Assembly: GCA_002424575.1 (NCBI GenBank)
Contig: DIKN01000125.1
Coordinates: 1 to 31,369 of the forward strand
Length of the DNA: 31,369 nucleotides
Origin: Acholeplasmataceae bacterium UBA5617
Lineage (GTDB): Bacteria; Bacillota_I; Bacilli_A; Acholeplasmatales; Acholeplasmataceae
Direction: 5' to 3'
The notes below the pieces were generated by a model. The model worked only from the letters and a program-made list of their open reading frames with translations. It made no database searches and was not told where the DNA came from. Shown here piece by piece: positions 1 to 8,218 of the stretch (positions are counted from its first letter, which is position 1; each line of letters begins with the position of its first letter). The position numbers and the translations under genes were made by a program.

Positions 1-1080
1 AGAAATCCACACTTATCAACACAAAGACGTTTGAGCGCACAATAAGGCTCACAAAATAAGGTTAACATAATATATATTATACGAACAAATACAAAATGAA
101 AAGATGGTTGTGTAAATCGATAATCACTGTTACGATTTTTGTAATGATATATTTAAATAAGAATTATATTGCTTCTATCGCATATAAACATATGCATAAA
201 AAGAATATGAGTGTAATAAAGATGTTTGAGAGTAGATTTTAAGCGTTTGACAACTGCTTTCGTGATTAATCCTCTGTCTTTGGCTTTCGATCGCTGAAAT
301 CGCGTTTTGAGCACTTTTGAGGATATCCATGTTTTTCATTCTTTCCTCAGTTAGTTCTTCTTCTTTTATCCTATACATGTGTCAAAAAATCGAACTGATG
401 ATTCCACTGTATTTTATTCGCTCAAACGCTCATACAGCGTCACTGATTACTGAATACAGCAATTTAAGAAACCATGTTTTTTTATACATCCCTTTTGTAT
501 GATGTCATATAAACACTTCAACATAGCAAACTCAAGGTTAGAGTTCTCCTCTTTTTTCCATCTTTCAGATCTATGTTTAATTTTCGTTTCAATCCTTATT
601 TGACGTTTTCTTTCTCGTGCTCATGCATGCGCGCGTATACGCAACGTGCATATTCCTATATTTCTTCTTCTCATCCATCGCTTTGCTCTTGTCATGATGC
701 AACAGATTACACCGTGGTCATTGATAGAGGTATTTTTATAGTTGGTTTCTATTGTGCATGATGACTTAGTATCACTGATGACTTCTAAGCTAATTGTCTT
801 ATAAAATGAGTTTTTTATTTGAAAAGATACTGATTTTACATTTAATCTTCACATCATTTTTTTTGTGACCTTTGATTCATCTCAAACATCATCAACCAAG
901 CAACATGATTTTCTTTTAGTCATCCTCATCAATTATTAAATATACCAAAGTTTACAAATACTAAACTCACATTTTTACTTTTTACTTTTTATTGATCTTT
1001 CTTTACTTTTCTATTTCATATATGAATATAGATAAAGCACACCAATTTCTTGATGTGTATGTGGTGTTTGCTAAATGCAT
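1..1080. other. Gene-poor region, no supported gene
   Basis: I see no convincing gene here. The open frames are short, low in complexity and match no family I know. The plus strand is rich in T and C from about 380 to 1060, which is also how the plus strand looks across minus-strand genes, so a decayed minus-strand gene is possible. A single DnaA-box-like TTATCAACA lies near position 14, but there is no cluster. The one striking element is an alternating pyrimidine-purine tract at 622-652. Confidence 0.5.
622..652. repeat. Alternating pyrimidine-purine tract
   Basis: Positions 622-643 alternate pyrimidine and purine without a break for 22 bases (core GCATGCGCGCGTATACGCA). After one phase shift at 644 the alternation continues to 652. 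Such tracts can adopt left-handed Z-DNA under negative supercoiling. The local GC richness stands out from the AT-rich surroundings. Any role is unknown. Confidence 0.6.
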
Positions 1081-1082
1081 CG

Positions 1083-1111
1083 ATAAAAAATAAAAGGGCA
1101 CGAATGCCCTT
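1083..1111 (-). terminator. Rho-independent terminator of the large operon
   Basis: Read on the minus strand, a 7-bp stem AAGGGCA/TGCCCTT with a 4-base loop (1094-1111) is followed by a T-rich tail (TTTTATTTTTTATC). It starts one base after the stop codon of the last hydrolase and closes the operon that runs from 13211. Confidence 0.88.
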
Positions 1112-1112
1112 A

Positions 1113-2000
1113 CTATGCGATGAATTTTAGTATATCTTCTGTCAATTGATCGGGTACATCCACAAGAGGTGAGTGACCGCAATTGTCATAAACAACTAAC
1201 GTCGATTGTTTCTCCAACGCCTTCACGTTCTCTAAAACCATATATTCTGGGACAACAATATCTTTTCTTCCCCATGTATGAAGAATAGGACATTTCACAT
1301 GTTGGATATTATTGGTTCCTGCATTATAGAAATTGTGTTGACTTGACATATTCAAATTGGCAAGTGCCCAATCGGCATCGATTAAATTGCGTTGCTTGAG
1401 TGATTCATTAATCCACAATTGATTGTCTTCTGCACTCGGTTTATTTACCGTATAAATGGTTGCATTGAAAACCCAACTCATCATCGCGAAATTCTTATTC
1501 TTTTGTGCATCCAATAAGGGGACAACTTGAATGGGATCTTTACCCATTTCTTCAGGAGATGCATAAACTTGACCCAAAAGCATCTGATTGTTTTCACCTT
1601 TCTTAAAGACGGGATAACCACGGTGTGTTGTTGAGTTAATTAAGACCATCTTATGGATCACATGTGGATAAGCTGCAGCAAACTCTAATGCAACCCCACC
1701 ACCCAAGGACCACCCCACGAAATCGGCCTTTAGAACCTTTTTTGCTTGTAGGAAGAGGTAGATATCATCCGCGAAGTCTTTAAGCGATGTAATGCGACGA
1801 TAGTAACTGGAATCACCGTATCCCCGTAGATCAGGTGCAATCACACGCATCGTTTTGGGTAAGCGTTCCAATAAAGGTGTCCAATGCATCGATGAAGAAA
1901 AATTACCATGGATTAAGACGAGTGTTTTCTCACCGGTTCCTTGCTCAATGTAATGAATCACTTCACCATTCTTCAGTACGATTTGTTTCTTTTCTAACAT
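1113..2000 (-). CDS. Alpha/beta hydrolase (first of a pair)
   Basis: A 295-residue cytoplasmic alpha/beta-hydrolase-fold protein with no signal peptide. The oxyanion-hole HGN lies at 31-33, the nucleophile elbow GWSLGG places Ser98, the acid is Asp247 in GRKDIVVP, and the base is His276 in CGHSP. The fold family hydrolyses esters, lactones and C-C bonds, and the sequence alone does not set the substrate. The ATG follows AGGAGG by 8 bases. It is the last gene of the operon, 12 bases after a second hydrolase, downstream of a CoA-transferase and ABC transporter. I infer hydrolysis of an ester or lactone form of the imported acid. A role as an acyl-CoA thioesterase is also possible. Confidence 0.85.
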   Translation of the reverse strand: MLEKKQIVLKNGEVIHYIEQGTGEKTLVLIHGNFSSSMHWTPLLERLPKTMRVIAPDLRGYGDSSYYRRITSLKDFADDIYLFLQAKKVLKADFVGWSLGGGVALEFAAAYPHVIHKMVLINSTTHRGYPVFKKGENNQMLLGQVYASPEEMGKDPIQVVPLLDAQKNKNFAMMSWVFNATIYTVNKPSAEDNQLWINESLKQRNLIDADWALANLNMSSQHNFYNAGTNNIQHVKCPILHTWGRKDIVVPEYMVLENVKALEKQSTLVVYDNCGHSPLVDVPDQLTEDILKFIA

Positions 2001-2012
2001 GCCTTAATCCTC

Positions 2013-2834
2013 CTAGATAGTATAGTTCGTTTCTAATGCATTGATAAACCCTAAAACGAGGGTTACAAAGAGCATCGGTTTCTCATACATGGATGCATGA
2101 CCCACACCAGGTAACATCACAAGATAGGATGTCGGTATGGCATGATGTAAAGCCTTTTGGTTTGCAAGAGGTGTCAAGTAATCTTCATCAGCCGCGATGA
2201 TCAGTGTTGGACAGGTGATCTTATCTAAATCTTGTCTGACGTCAAATGATTCTGCACTGTTCGTTAAACGCTCCATCGCATCCAAAAATGTAGGATTTGA
2301 AAAGATGGGAAGGAGTATCGCTTGACGCTTTTTCATCCAGTCTAACCGCTTCTCATAATAACTCGGTGAATAGATGACAGGAATCGTTGCTTGATAATAG
2401 GTTTCACCTTGTCTGGTTCGACCGATCGCATTCCATTGATGACCGATTTCAGCAAGCCAGGGGCTGGTATAAGGTGTGGTGTTAAACAAGACGAGACGTT
2501 CGACGATATGGGGATACTTGATAGCAAACAATAAGGCAACTTCTCCGCCGTAAGAAATACCGACGATGTTGATGCGGTGAATCTTCAGTTCTTTGAGAAG
2601 TGTCTCCATGATGTCGACTTGAATGGCTTGAGTATAAAAAGAATTTTCGAGTTTTTCGCTTTGACCTTGATCGATGAAATCTAATCGAATGAGCTGATTC
2701 TGATGAGATAACGTTTTAACGAAAGGTTCCCAGCTTTTGGTCGACATCATGATGCCGTTTAAGATTAGGATTGGTTTACCTTCTCCTTGAACATCATAGA
2801 AAATGTTTCGACCTTTAAAATCTAAGAATGGCAT
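2013..2834 (-). CDS. Alpha/beta hydrolase (second of a pair)
   Basis: A 273-residue alpha/beta hydrolase. The elbow GISYGG gives Ser94, a late acid sits in the segment AADEDYLTP, and the catalytic His in GVGHASMYEKP. The oxyanion loop reads LNG rather than the usual HG. I chose the ATG at 2834, one base after the CoA-transferase stop, because the fold's first strand begins there (MPFLDFKGRN). A longer frame upstream would overlap the transferase by about 65 bases. There is no strong ribosome site, so translation is probably coupled to the transferase. It is distant from its neighbour hydrolase, so the pair probably differ in substrate. Confidence 0.83.
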   Translation of the reverse strand: MPFLDFKGRNIFYDVQGEGKPILILNGIMMSTKSWEPFVKTLSHQNQLIRLDFIDQGQSEKLENSFYTQAIQVDIMETLLKELKIHRINIVGISYGGEVALLFAIKYPHIVERLVLFNTTPYTSPWLAEIGHQWNAIGRTRQGETYYQATIPVIYSPSYYEKRLDWMKKRQAILLPIFSNPTFLDAMERLTNSAESFDVRQDLDKITCPTLIIAADEDYLTPLANQKALHHAIPTSYLVMLPGVGHASMYEKPMLFVTLVLGFINALETNYTI

Positions 2835-2835
2835 G

Positions 2836-4143
2836 CTATTGAATATAACCCAGTTGGATGGCTTCAGCTCTAAGCTCATCTCTAAACTTGGGGTGTGCAA
2901 TCGAAATCAAGAGATTCACACGTTCTGCAACGGTTGTTCCTCGAAGCGATACACAACCGTATTCGGTGACCACATGATCGACATCTGCACGGGATAACGT
3001 GACGATGGCACCAGGTTTTAAGAAGGGAACAATTTTGGAGATTTCTTCACGTTCACCGGTCTTTTGATTTTTCACCATGGCGGTGGAATACAATGTGATA
3101 AAACTCATACCACCTTTTGAGTTTTGTGCACCCACTGCAGTGTCCGCTTGTCCACCGGTTCCAGAGAACTGTTTATGTCCAATCGATTCGGATGCACATT
3201 GTCCTGTTAAATCGACTTCAATGGTGGTATTGATGGAGACTTGATTGTCATTAAGTCCGATGATTGCAGGATCATTGACGTAGTTACCGTTGAGAATTTG
3301 AACACTTGGGTTGTTGTCGATAAAGTCGTAGAGTTCTTGTGTCCCGAGTGCAAAGCAGCACACATGTTTGCCTTTATGCGTTTTCTTTCGTAAACCGTTG
3401 GCTGCACCTGCTTTAACAAGTTTCATCAAGCCCGTGGTAAACATTTCAGTATGAATCCCTAAATCTTTTTTGTGCATCAATGCATGCGCAACCGCATTGG
3501 GAATACCACCGATTCCAAGTTGCAACGTTGAACCATTTTTAATCTTTTCGGCGATGAAGTGACCAATCGCAATATCTTTCTCGTTGGGTTCTGCATCCGG
3601 TAATACGGGTGGATAATAATCGACATGGATGATGTAATCGATATGACTTTCATGAACTTCCAAATCGCCGAATGTGCGAGGGAAGTTTGGACTGACCTCC
3701 AAGATGACGATATCTGCTAATTCAATAGCTTCCTTTTCATAAACGTTGGATAATGAAAGCGATAAAAAGCCATGCTTATCAGGTGGCGTTGCTGTACCGA
3801 CGAAAATAGTCGGTTTGACATGTTCAAAACGCTTACGACCAGCTAGGTGCAAGTGATTGGGAATAAAACTGATGTTGCCATTGTCATGTGCCTTTCTTAA
3901 GGACGCACCATAAAACCAGCTGTCAACTGAAAATGATGTCTTATATTCAGGGTTGATAAAGAACTCACCATTTTCAAATGGTAAACAGTTTGTGACACGC
4001 ACGTTTTGGACTTCTGAAGCACGTTGATGCAATGCCTTGATAAATTCCTTCGGTTCAGCGCCTGCCATGCCTAAAACGATGTTATCGTTCGATTTGACCA
4101 CATGGATCGCTTCTTGAACCGTAATGATTTTCGGAGATTTCAT
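2836..4143 (-). CDS. Acyl-CoA:acetate / 4-hydroxybutyrate-type CoA-transferase
   Basis: A 435-residue member of the acetyl-CoA hydrolase/transferase family that includes 4-hydroxybutyrate and butyryl-CoA:acetate CoA-transferases. The glycine loop GIGGIP is at 210-215, and the catalytic Glu233 in HTEMFTTG should form the glutamyl-CoA intermediate. A GTGGQAD loop follows near 330. The enzyme moves CoA from acetyl-CoA to a short carboxylic acid without using ATP. The start at 4143 was preferred because AGAGG stands 7 bases upstream; the ATG at 4149 would be only 1 base from it. A strong hairpin separates it from the binding-protein gene. In this operon it probably activates the imported acid. 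The exact acid cannot be read from sequence. Confidence 0.9.
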   Translation of the reverse strand: MKSPKIITVQEAIHVVKSNDNIVLGMAGAEPKEFIKALHQRASEVQNVRVTNCLPFENGEFFINPEYKTSFSVDSWFYGASLRKAHDNGNISFIPNHLHLAGRKRFEHVKPTIFVGTATPPDKHGFLSLSLSNVYEKEAIELADIVILEVSPNFPRTFGDLEVHESHIDYIIHVDYYPPVLPDAEPNEKDIAIGHFIAEKIKNGSTLQLGIGGIPNAVAHALMHKKDLGIHTEMFTTGLMKLVKAGAANGLRKKTHKGKHVCCFALGTQELYDFIDNNPSVQILNGNYVNDPAIIGLNDNQVSINTTIEVDLTGQCASESIGHKQFSGTGGQADTAVGAQNSKGGMSFITLYSTAMVKNQKTGEREEISKIVPFLKPGAIVTLSRADVDHVVTEYGCVSLRGTTVAERVNLLISIAHPKFRDELRAEAIQLGYIQ

Positions 4144-4174
4144 GTTCATACCTCTTTCTTATAAAATGAGGACA

Positions 4175-4196
4175 AGGGGAGGGTTGCCCCTCCCCT
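4175..4196 (-). other. GC-rich intercistronic hairpin
   Basis: A perfect 9-bp stem (AGGGGAGGG paired with CCCTCCCCT, loop of 4) lies between the binding-protein stop and the CoA-transferase start. The minus-strand tail after it (TGTCCTCATTTTAT) is not a clean T run, so it is probably not a full terminator. Such hairpins often protect the 3' end of binding-protein mRNA and lower downstream expression. Confidence 0.7.
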
Positions 4197-4210
4197 CGCT
4201 CAATTTGAAC

Positions 4211-5956
4211 TTATTTTGCTTGAATTTGTGATAGGGTTTCGATTTCTCTAACTTTTTCAAAAATGTCTGTACTTGGATTGTACTTCAAGAGTGACATGGA
4301 GTCAATACCCCAACGCTTGCCACCACCGAAATCAACAGATCCACCCATGGGGATAGAAATAGGTGCTGATTCCATAGCCTTGATGAAGGATTCCCAAGTG
4401 AGAGTGCCTGTACCAACGCGTTCGAGACCTGCGATGAATGTACGTGCTGCAATGTAACCAGCGATTGCGAATGAGTTGGAAAGCATAGCTGTCTTACCTG
4501 CTTCATCCAAGAAACTTGCATTGTTGATTGCAGTTGCGAAGAGTGCTAAGTCTGCACTACCTTTATCACTGAAAATATCAACCCATGCATTGGTATAGAT
4601 GGGGAAAGTGTAATTGGTTGCTGCATCGACTGCAGTTGCATCAGCGTTAACATAGGATGTGAACACAGGAACGTTGAATGCAACACTTTGCATGACACCG
4701 ATTGCTGCCTTGAAAGGCGCTTGGTTGGTTGCGATGATAACCGCTTGAACACCTTGAGTACGGAAGTTTTCAATAGCTGTATTCAATGCTGGAATATCAG
4801 AGGTTGCGAATGAACTGTAGATGAAGTTTGCATTTCTGCCTGCAGAACGCGCTTCGATTTCAACACCTTCACGGATGGATGAACCAGCATCGTCTGTTGT
4901 ATAGAGGACACCAACTTTCGCATTAGCTGCGAGTGCTTGGTTACTTCCTGTACCGAAGAGAGCTTCATTGAGTGCACGTGCAGTCATGATACGACCATCG
5001 GTTAAGTAGATGGGTTGTACGGGCATCACAGGATCAAGTGGTGATCTTTCGCGATAGAGCACGTTAACACCGGTTGCTGCATAAACCATGGGGACACCGA
5101 CTTCGCGGATTAAACCTAAGGTTGCAGAAACGGTTGGTGTACCGAAGTGTCCAACGAGTGCGAACACTTTGTCATCATTGATAAGCGCACGTGTATTGGT
5201 TAGACCAACTGTACCATCAAAACCGTCATCTCTGTTGACATAAACGATTTCACGACCACCAATTCCACCTGCTTCATTGATTTCTTCAAAAGCGGCTTTC
5301 ATACCATTTGCAAAGGGGACACCAACGAAAGAAAGTGCACCTGATAGAACAGCGGTGTTACCAACTTTGACAGTGGTCGCAGTCACACCTTGAACGGTGA
5401 TGTTACGAACTTCTGCGTAGAATGATGTGGTTAAACTTTGATAAGTAACAACGACATCATAACGTCCGATTGAACCTTGAACGAATCCTGACAATGTATA
5501 TTGTGAAGAGGTTAAGGTTTGTCTGCGGCCAGTGTTGAATAAAACTTCAACGACTAAACCAGCAGGATTGAACGCTTCTTGCTTGTTGTAGATCTGTTGT
5601 GTTGGAACAGAAACAACATTTAAACTGAGAGCTTCTTCTGGAGCTTCTGGGTCAAAGACAGCGATACCGAAGGTTGCAGTCACACCTTCATAAGTGATGG
5701 TGATTGTCTTGAGACCAGCTGCTGTGGATGAGAAACCCGTTACTGTGTAGTCAGCAGCAGTTAATGTACGGTCTGTACCATCACTGAAGATGACTTTCAC
5801 AACCATGCCGGCTGCATTAAATGCATCACCGACGATGTACTCTACTTTGGTAGGTGGCGTTACGGATAAACGATCTACCGTGACTTCTTCTTCAGCACAA
5901 GCAAACAAACCGAAGGAAGCCAGCAAGAGCACGAGAAGAGCAATAATCTTTTTCAT
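4211..5956 (-). CDS. Branched-chain-amino-acid-type binding lipoprotein with two Ig-like domains
   Basis: A 581-residue solute-binding lipoprotein. It has a signal peptide (1-19) with lipobox LFAC, so Cys20 would be lipidated. Two bacterial Ig-like repeats follow, roughly 28-102 and 110-185, each with the pattern Y..G..F...G..V.V.F..G....L....Y...GF. The LivK-type periplasmic-binding fold fills about 190-575. Typical LivK proteins lack the Ig-like part, so this one is about 180 residues longer. The ATG at 5956 has AAGGAG just upstream; a frame extending to 6019 has no such support. It lies just after the ABC ATPase and should capture the ligand for the adjacent LivHMGF-like transporter. The ligand could be an amino acid or another small carboxylic acid; the operon favours the latter. 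Confidence 0.92.
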   Translation of the reverse strand: MKKIIALLVLLLASFGLFACAEEEVTVDRLSVTPPTKVEYIVGDAFNAAGMVVKVIFSDGTDRTLTAADYTVTGFSSTAAGLKTITITYEGVTATFGIAVFDPEAPEEALSLNVVSVPTQQIYNKQEAFNPAGLVVEVLFNTGRRQTLTSSQYTLSGFVQGSIGRYDVVVTYQSLTTSFYAEVRNITVQGVTATTVKVGNTAVLSGALSFVGVPFANGMKAAFEEINEAGGIGGREIVYVNRDDGFDGTVGLTNTRALINDDKVFALVGHFGTPTVSATLGLIREVGVPMVYAATGVNVLYRERSPLDPVMPVQPIYLTDGRIMTARALNEALFGTGSNQALAANAKVGVLYTTDDAGSSIREGVEIEARSAGRNANFIYSSFATSDIPALNTAIENFRTQGVQAVIIATNQAPFKAAIGVMQSVAFNVPVFTSYVNADATAVDAATNYTFPIYTNAWVDIFSDKGSADLALFATAINNASFLDEAGKTAMLSNSFAIAGYIAARTFIAGLERVGTGTLTWESFIKAMESAPISIPMGGSVDFGGGKRWGIDSMSLLKYNPSTDIFEKVREIETLSQIQAK

Positions 5957-6021
5957 ATTTTTCTCCTTTTTGCCTTTTGGCACTTTTCTATTTTCTATGT
6001 TTACAAAGAAACATGTCAAAC

Positions 6022-6783
6022 CTAATGTTTAGAACCTAAATACGCATTGACGAGTTGTTCGTCCTTGAGAAGCATGTCACCCTGTCCTTGTGAGACAATC
6101 TTACCGAGTTCGAGAATATACGCGTAATCGGCAATTTTGAGTGTTTGGAACGCATTTTGTTCCACGATGAGAATCGTACGACCTTGTTCTTTAATCTTAC
6201 TGATGATCGCAAAGATATCACGAACGATGAGCGGTGCTAAACCGAGTGAGGGTTCATCAAGTAAAAGTAATTTCGGATTACCCATGAGTGCACGTCCAAT
6301 GGCGAGCATCTGTTGCTCACCACCTGATAATGTGGAAGCTTGTTGTTTTCTTCGCTCCTTGAGAATCGGGAAATAACCAAACACTGCTTGGAGAAGTTCT
6401 TGAATGATCTGACTTCTCTTCTTGATGTGAACAATCCCCTGATCATCGGTTGTTTTTTGTGTCTTGAGGGAATAAGCACCAACGAGCAGATTTTCTTCAA
6501 CGGTTAATCCATGTAAGATCAAACGTCCTTCCGGTGATTGTACAATACCAAGACCAGCAATTTTATGAGGATCTTGGTTGGTGATGTTTTCACTATCGAA
6601 CAAAATCCTTCCACTCTTGACTTTAACAACCCCTGAGATGGAGCGAATGGTGGTCGTTTTCCCAGCGCCATTGGCACCAAGAATTGCCACAATCGATCCC
6701 TCATTGACATTCATGTTGATCCCTTTAACAGCGCGAATAATGCCATAGTCGATGACTAAGTCTTTGATTTCTAGAATCGCCAT
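6022..6783 (-). CDS. livF: ABC transporter ATPase, LivF type
   Basis: A 253-residue ABC ATPase. Walker A is GANGAGKT at 36-43, the signature is LSGGEQQML, and Walker B is LLLLDEPSLGL. The pattern SPEGR before the helical domain and the overall length match LivF, the second ATPase of branched-chain-amino-acid-type importers. The ATG at 6783 stands 8 bases after AGGAGG; a GTG nine bases earlier overlaps the ribosome site and is rejected. It starts one base after the stop of the LivG-like ATPase, so the two are translated together and should form the motor dimer. Confidence 0.92.
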   Translation of the reverse strand: MAILEIKDLVIDYGIIRAVKGINMNVNEGSIVAILGANGAGKTTTIRSISGVVKVKSGRILFDSENITNQDPHKIAGLGIVQSPEGRLILHGLTVEENLLVGAYSLKTQKTTDDQGIVHIKKRSQIIQELLQAVFGYFPILKERRKQQASTLSGGEQQMLAIGRALMGNPKLLLLDEPSLGLAPLIVRDIFAIISKIKEQGRTILIVEQNAFQTLKIADYAYILELGKIVSQGQGDMLLKDEQLVNAYLGSKH

Positions 6784-6784
6784 C

Positions 6785-8218
6785 TTACTCACCTCCTAAA
6801 TAAGCTTCTTGGACAACAGGGTTGGATTGAATCTCTTTTGGTGTTCCGATGGCAAGCATCTTACCAAATGAGATGGCACAGATGGTATCACAAAGTTCCA
6901 TCACGAGACCCATGTCATGTTCCACGAGGAAAATGGTCACTTTGTATTCCTTTTGAATCTTTCGAATGGTTTGGATCAATCGATCGGTTTCAAGATCGTT
7001 GAGTCCTGCAGCAGGTTCATCAAGGATGATCAGTTGCGGATTACTCATGAGGGTACGTGCAAGTTCAACCTGTTTTAAGATCCCATAGGGTAATCCAATC
7101 GGGTAAAAATCTTTATAGGCAATCAAGTTTAAATCGGTAAGAACTTTAATCGCTTTTTGTCTTAGAACGGACTCCTCACGTTGAAAACGGCGTGTTTTTA
7201 ACAGGTGATGGAAAAATCCGGTTTGATAGAGTGAGTGTGCACCGACGAGCAAATTATCAAGGATCGATAACTCCCAAATCAATTCGACATTTTGGAATGT
7301 CCGCACAATGCCTTGATGGATGATATCGTGAACCGCATAATGATTCAAGTTGATGACATCGTTTCGCTTGTCGCGATAATAGATTTCACCCTTGGTGGGT
7401 TTATAAAATTGTGTAATACAGTTGAATACTGTGGTTTTACCAGCACCGTTGGGTCCGATGAGTCCAAAGATTTCACCTTTTTTGACATCGAAGGAAAGAT
7501 CTGAAACGGCAACAAGTCCACCAAACTGCATCCGTAAACCTTGTAGACGTAAGATGATGTCTTCGGGAAGTTCTTGTTGTCCCGCTAAAAGCAAGTTCTT
7601 ATGTTCAAGGCGTAAGGCTTCAAGTTTTGTTTTCATCACTTGAAGCATGCGATCAAGACGTGCTTTTTCACGTTTTAATGTCTCTTCATCCTGATCTTTT
7701 AAAGCTTTTTCTTCAAAATCAAGTATGGATTGAACCCGGGCTTTTTCTGCCTGATATGCTTTTTCAGCATCATTTAGTGCTTGCGAAGATCGTTCTAGAA
7801 CATTGATACTTCGGATGAGCGCTTGTTTCTTTTCCTCGAGTTCTTGATGAAGCAATTGAATGTCTTGATGGAATGCATCGGTCAAAGTCGTCTTTGATGC
7901 ATCGTTTGATCGACTGAGTTTACGCGTAAATGATGCTTTCTTGGCGCGCTCCTTGAGTTTATAATTTTTTTCAAGCTTATCAATCTCAGGTTGGATGAAA
8001 GCTTGAACATATTGATCATGGCTGAGTGTTCTTATCTCATAAGAGAATAGTTCATCTCGAAATGCTTCTTTTCTTTTTGCCATTTTTTTCGCTCGTTTTT
8101 GAGCGAGTCTTTCTTCCATAACACTCAGATAAGATGCGAGATAAGTCATTTTCTTTTCAAGTCTATCCATCTTTTCAGCGATACGGAGTGTAGGGTTAAG
8201 GTTATTCTTCAGGTCCAT
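6785..8218 (-). CDS. livG: ABC transporter ATPase, LivG type, with long coiled-coil N-terminal extension
   Basis: A 477-residue protein. Residues 222-477 are a LivG-like ATPase: Walker A GPNGAGKT at 255-262, the degenerate family signature LPYGILKQVELA, and Walker B LIILDEPAAGL. Residues 1-215 are an extra charged helical region rich in Glu, Lys, Gln and Ala, consistent with coiled coil (for example 120-210), with no membrane segment. Usual LivG proteins are about 250 residues and lack it. The ATG at 8218 has AAAGGAG 7 bases upstream and overlaps the permease end by 17 bases, so the extension is genuinely in frame at the start of the gene. The extension may link the motor to another protein or to the membrane. 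Its function is unknown. Confidence 0.88.
   Translation of the reverse strand: MDLKNNLNPTLRIAEKMDRLEKKMTYLASYLSVMEERLAQKRAKKMAKRKEAFRDELFSYEIRTLSHDQYVQAFIQPEIDKLEKNYKLKERAKKASFTRKLSRSNDASKTTLTDAFHQDIQLLHQELEEKKQALIRSINVLERSSQALNDAEKAYQAEKARVQSILDFEEKALKDQDEETLKREKARLDRMLQVMKTKLEALRLEHKNLLLAGQQELPEDIILRLQGLRMQFGGLVAVSDLSFDVKKGEIFGLIGPNGAGKTTVFNCITQFYKPTKGEIYYRDKRNDVINLNHYAVHDIIHQGIVRTFQNVELIWELSILDNLLVGAHSLYQTGFFHHLLKTRRFQREESVLRQKAIKVLTDLNLIAYKDFYPIGLPYGILKQVELARTLMSNPQLIILDEPAAGLNDLETDRLIQTIRKIQKEYKVTIFLVEHDMGLVMELCDTICAISFGKMLAIGTPKEIQSNPVVQEAYLGGE

Noticed and set aside
1..120. A DnaA-box-like TTATCAACA near an AT-rich stretch as a possible replication origin
   Set aside because: Only one box was seen, with no dnaA or dnaN nearby and no cluster of boxes.
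175..378. Minus-strand reading frame of 67 residues in the gene-poor region, with GAGGA ahead of an internal ATG
   Set aside because: No family match, a low-complexity end and no promoter or neighbour to support it. It could be a real small gene, but the evidence is too thin to list.
317..761. Two plus-strand frames of about 60 residues in the gene-poor region
   Set aside because: They are rich in Ser, Tyr and Phe because of the T/C-rich strand, lack ribosome sites and resemble no protein.
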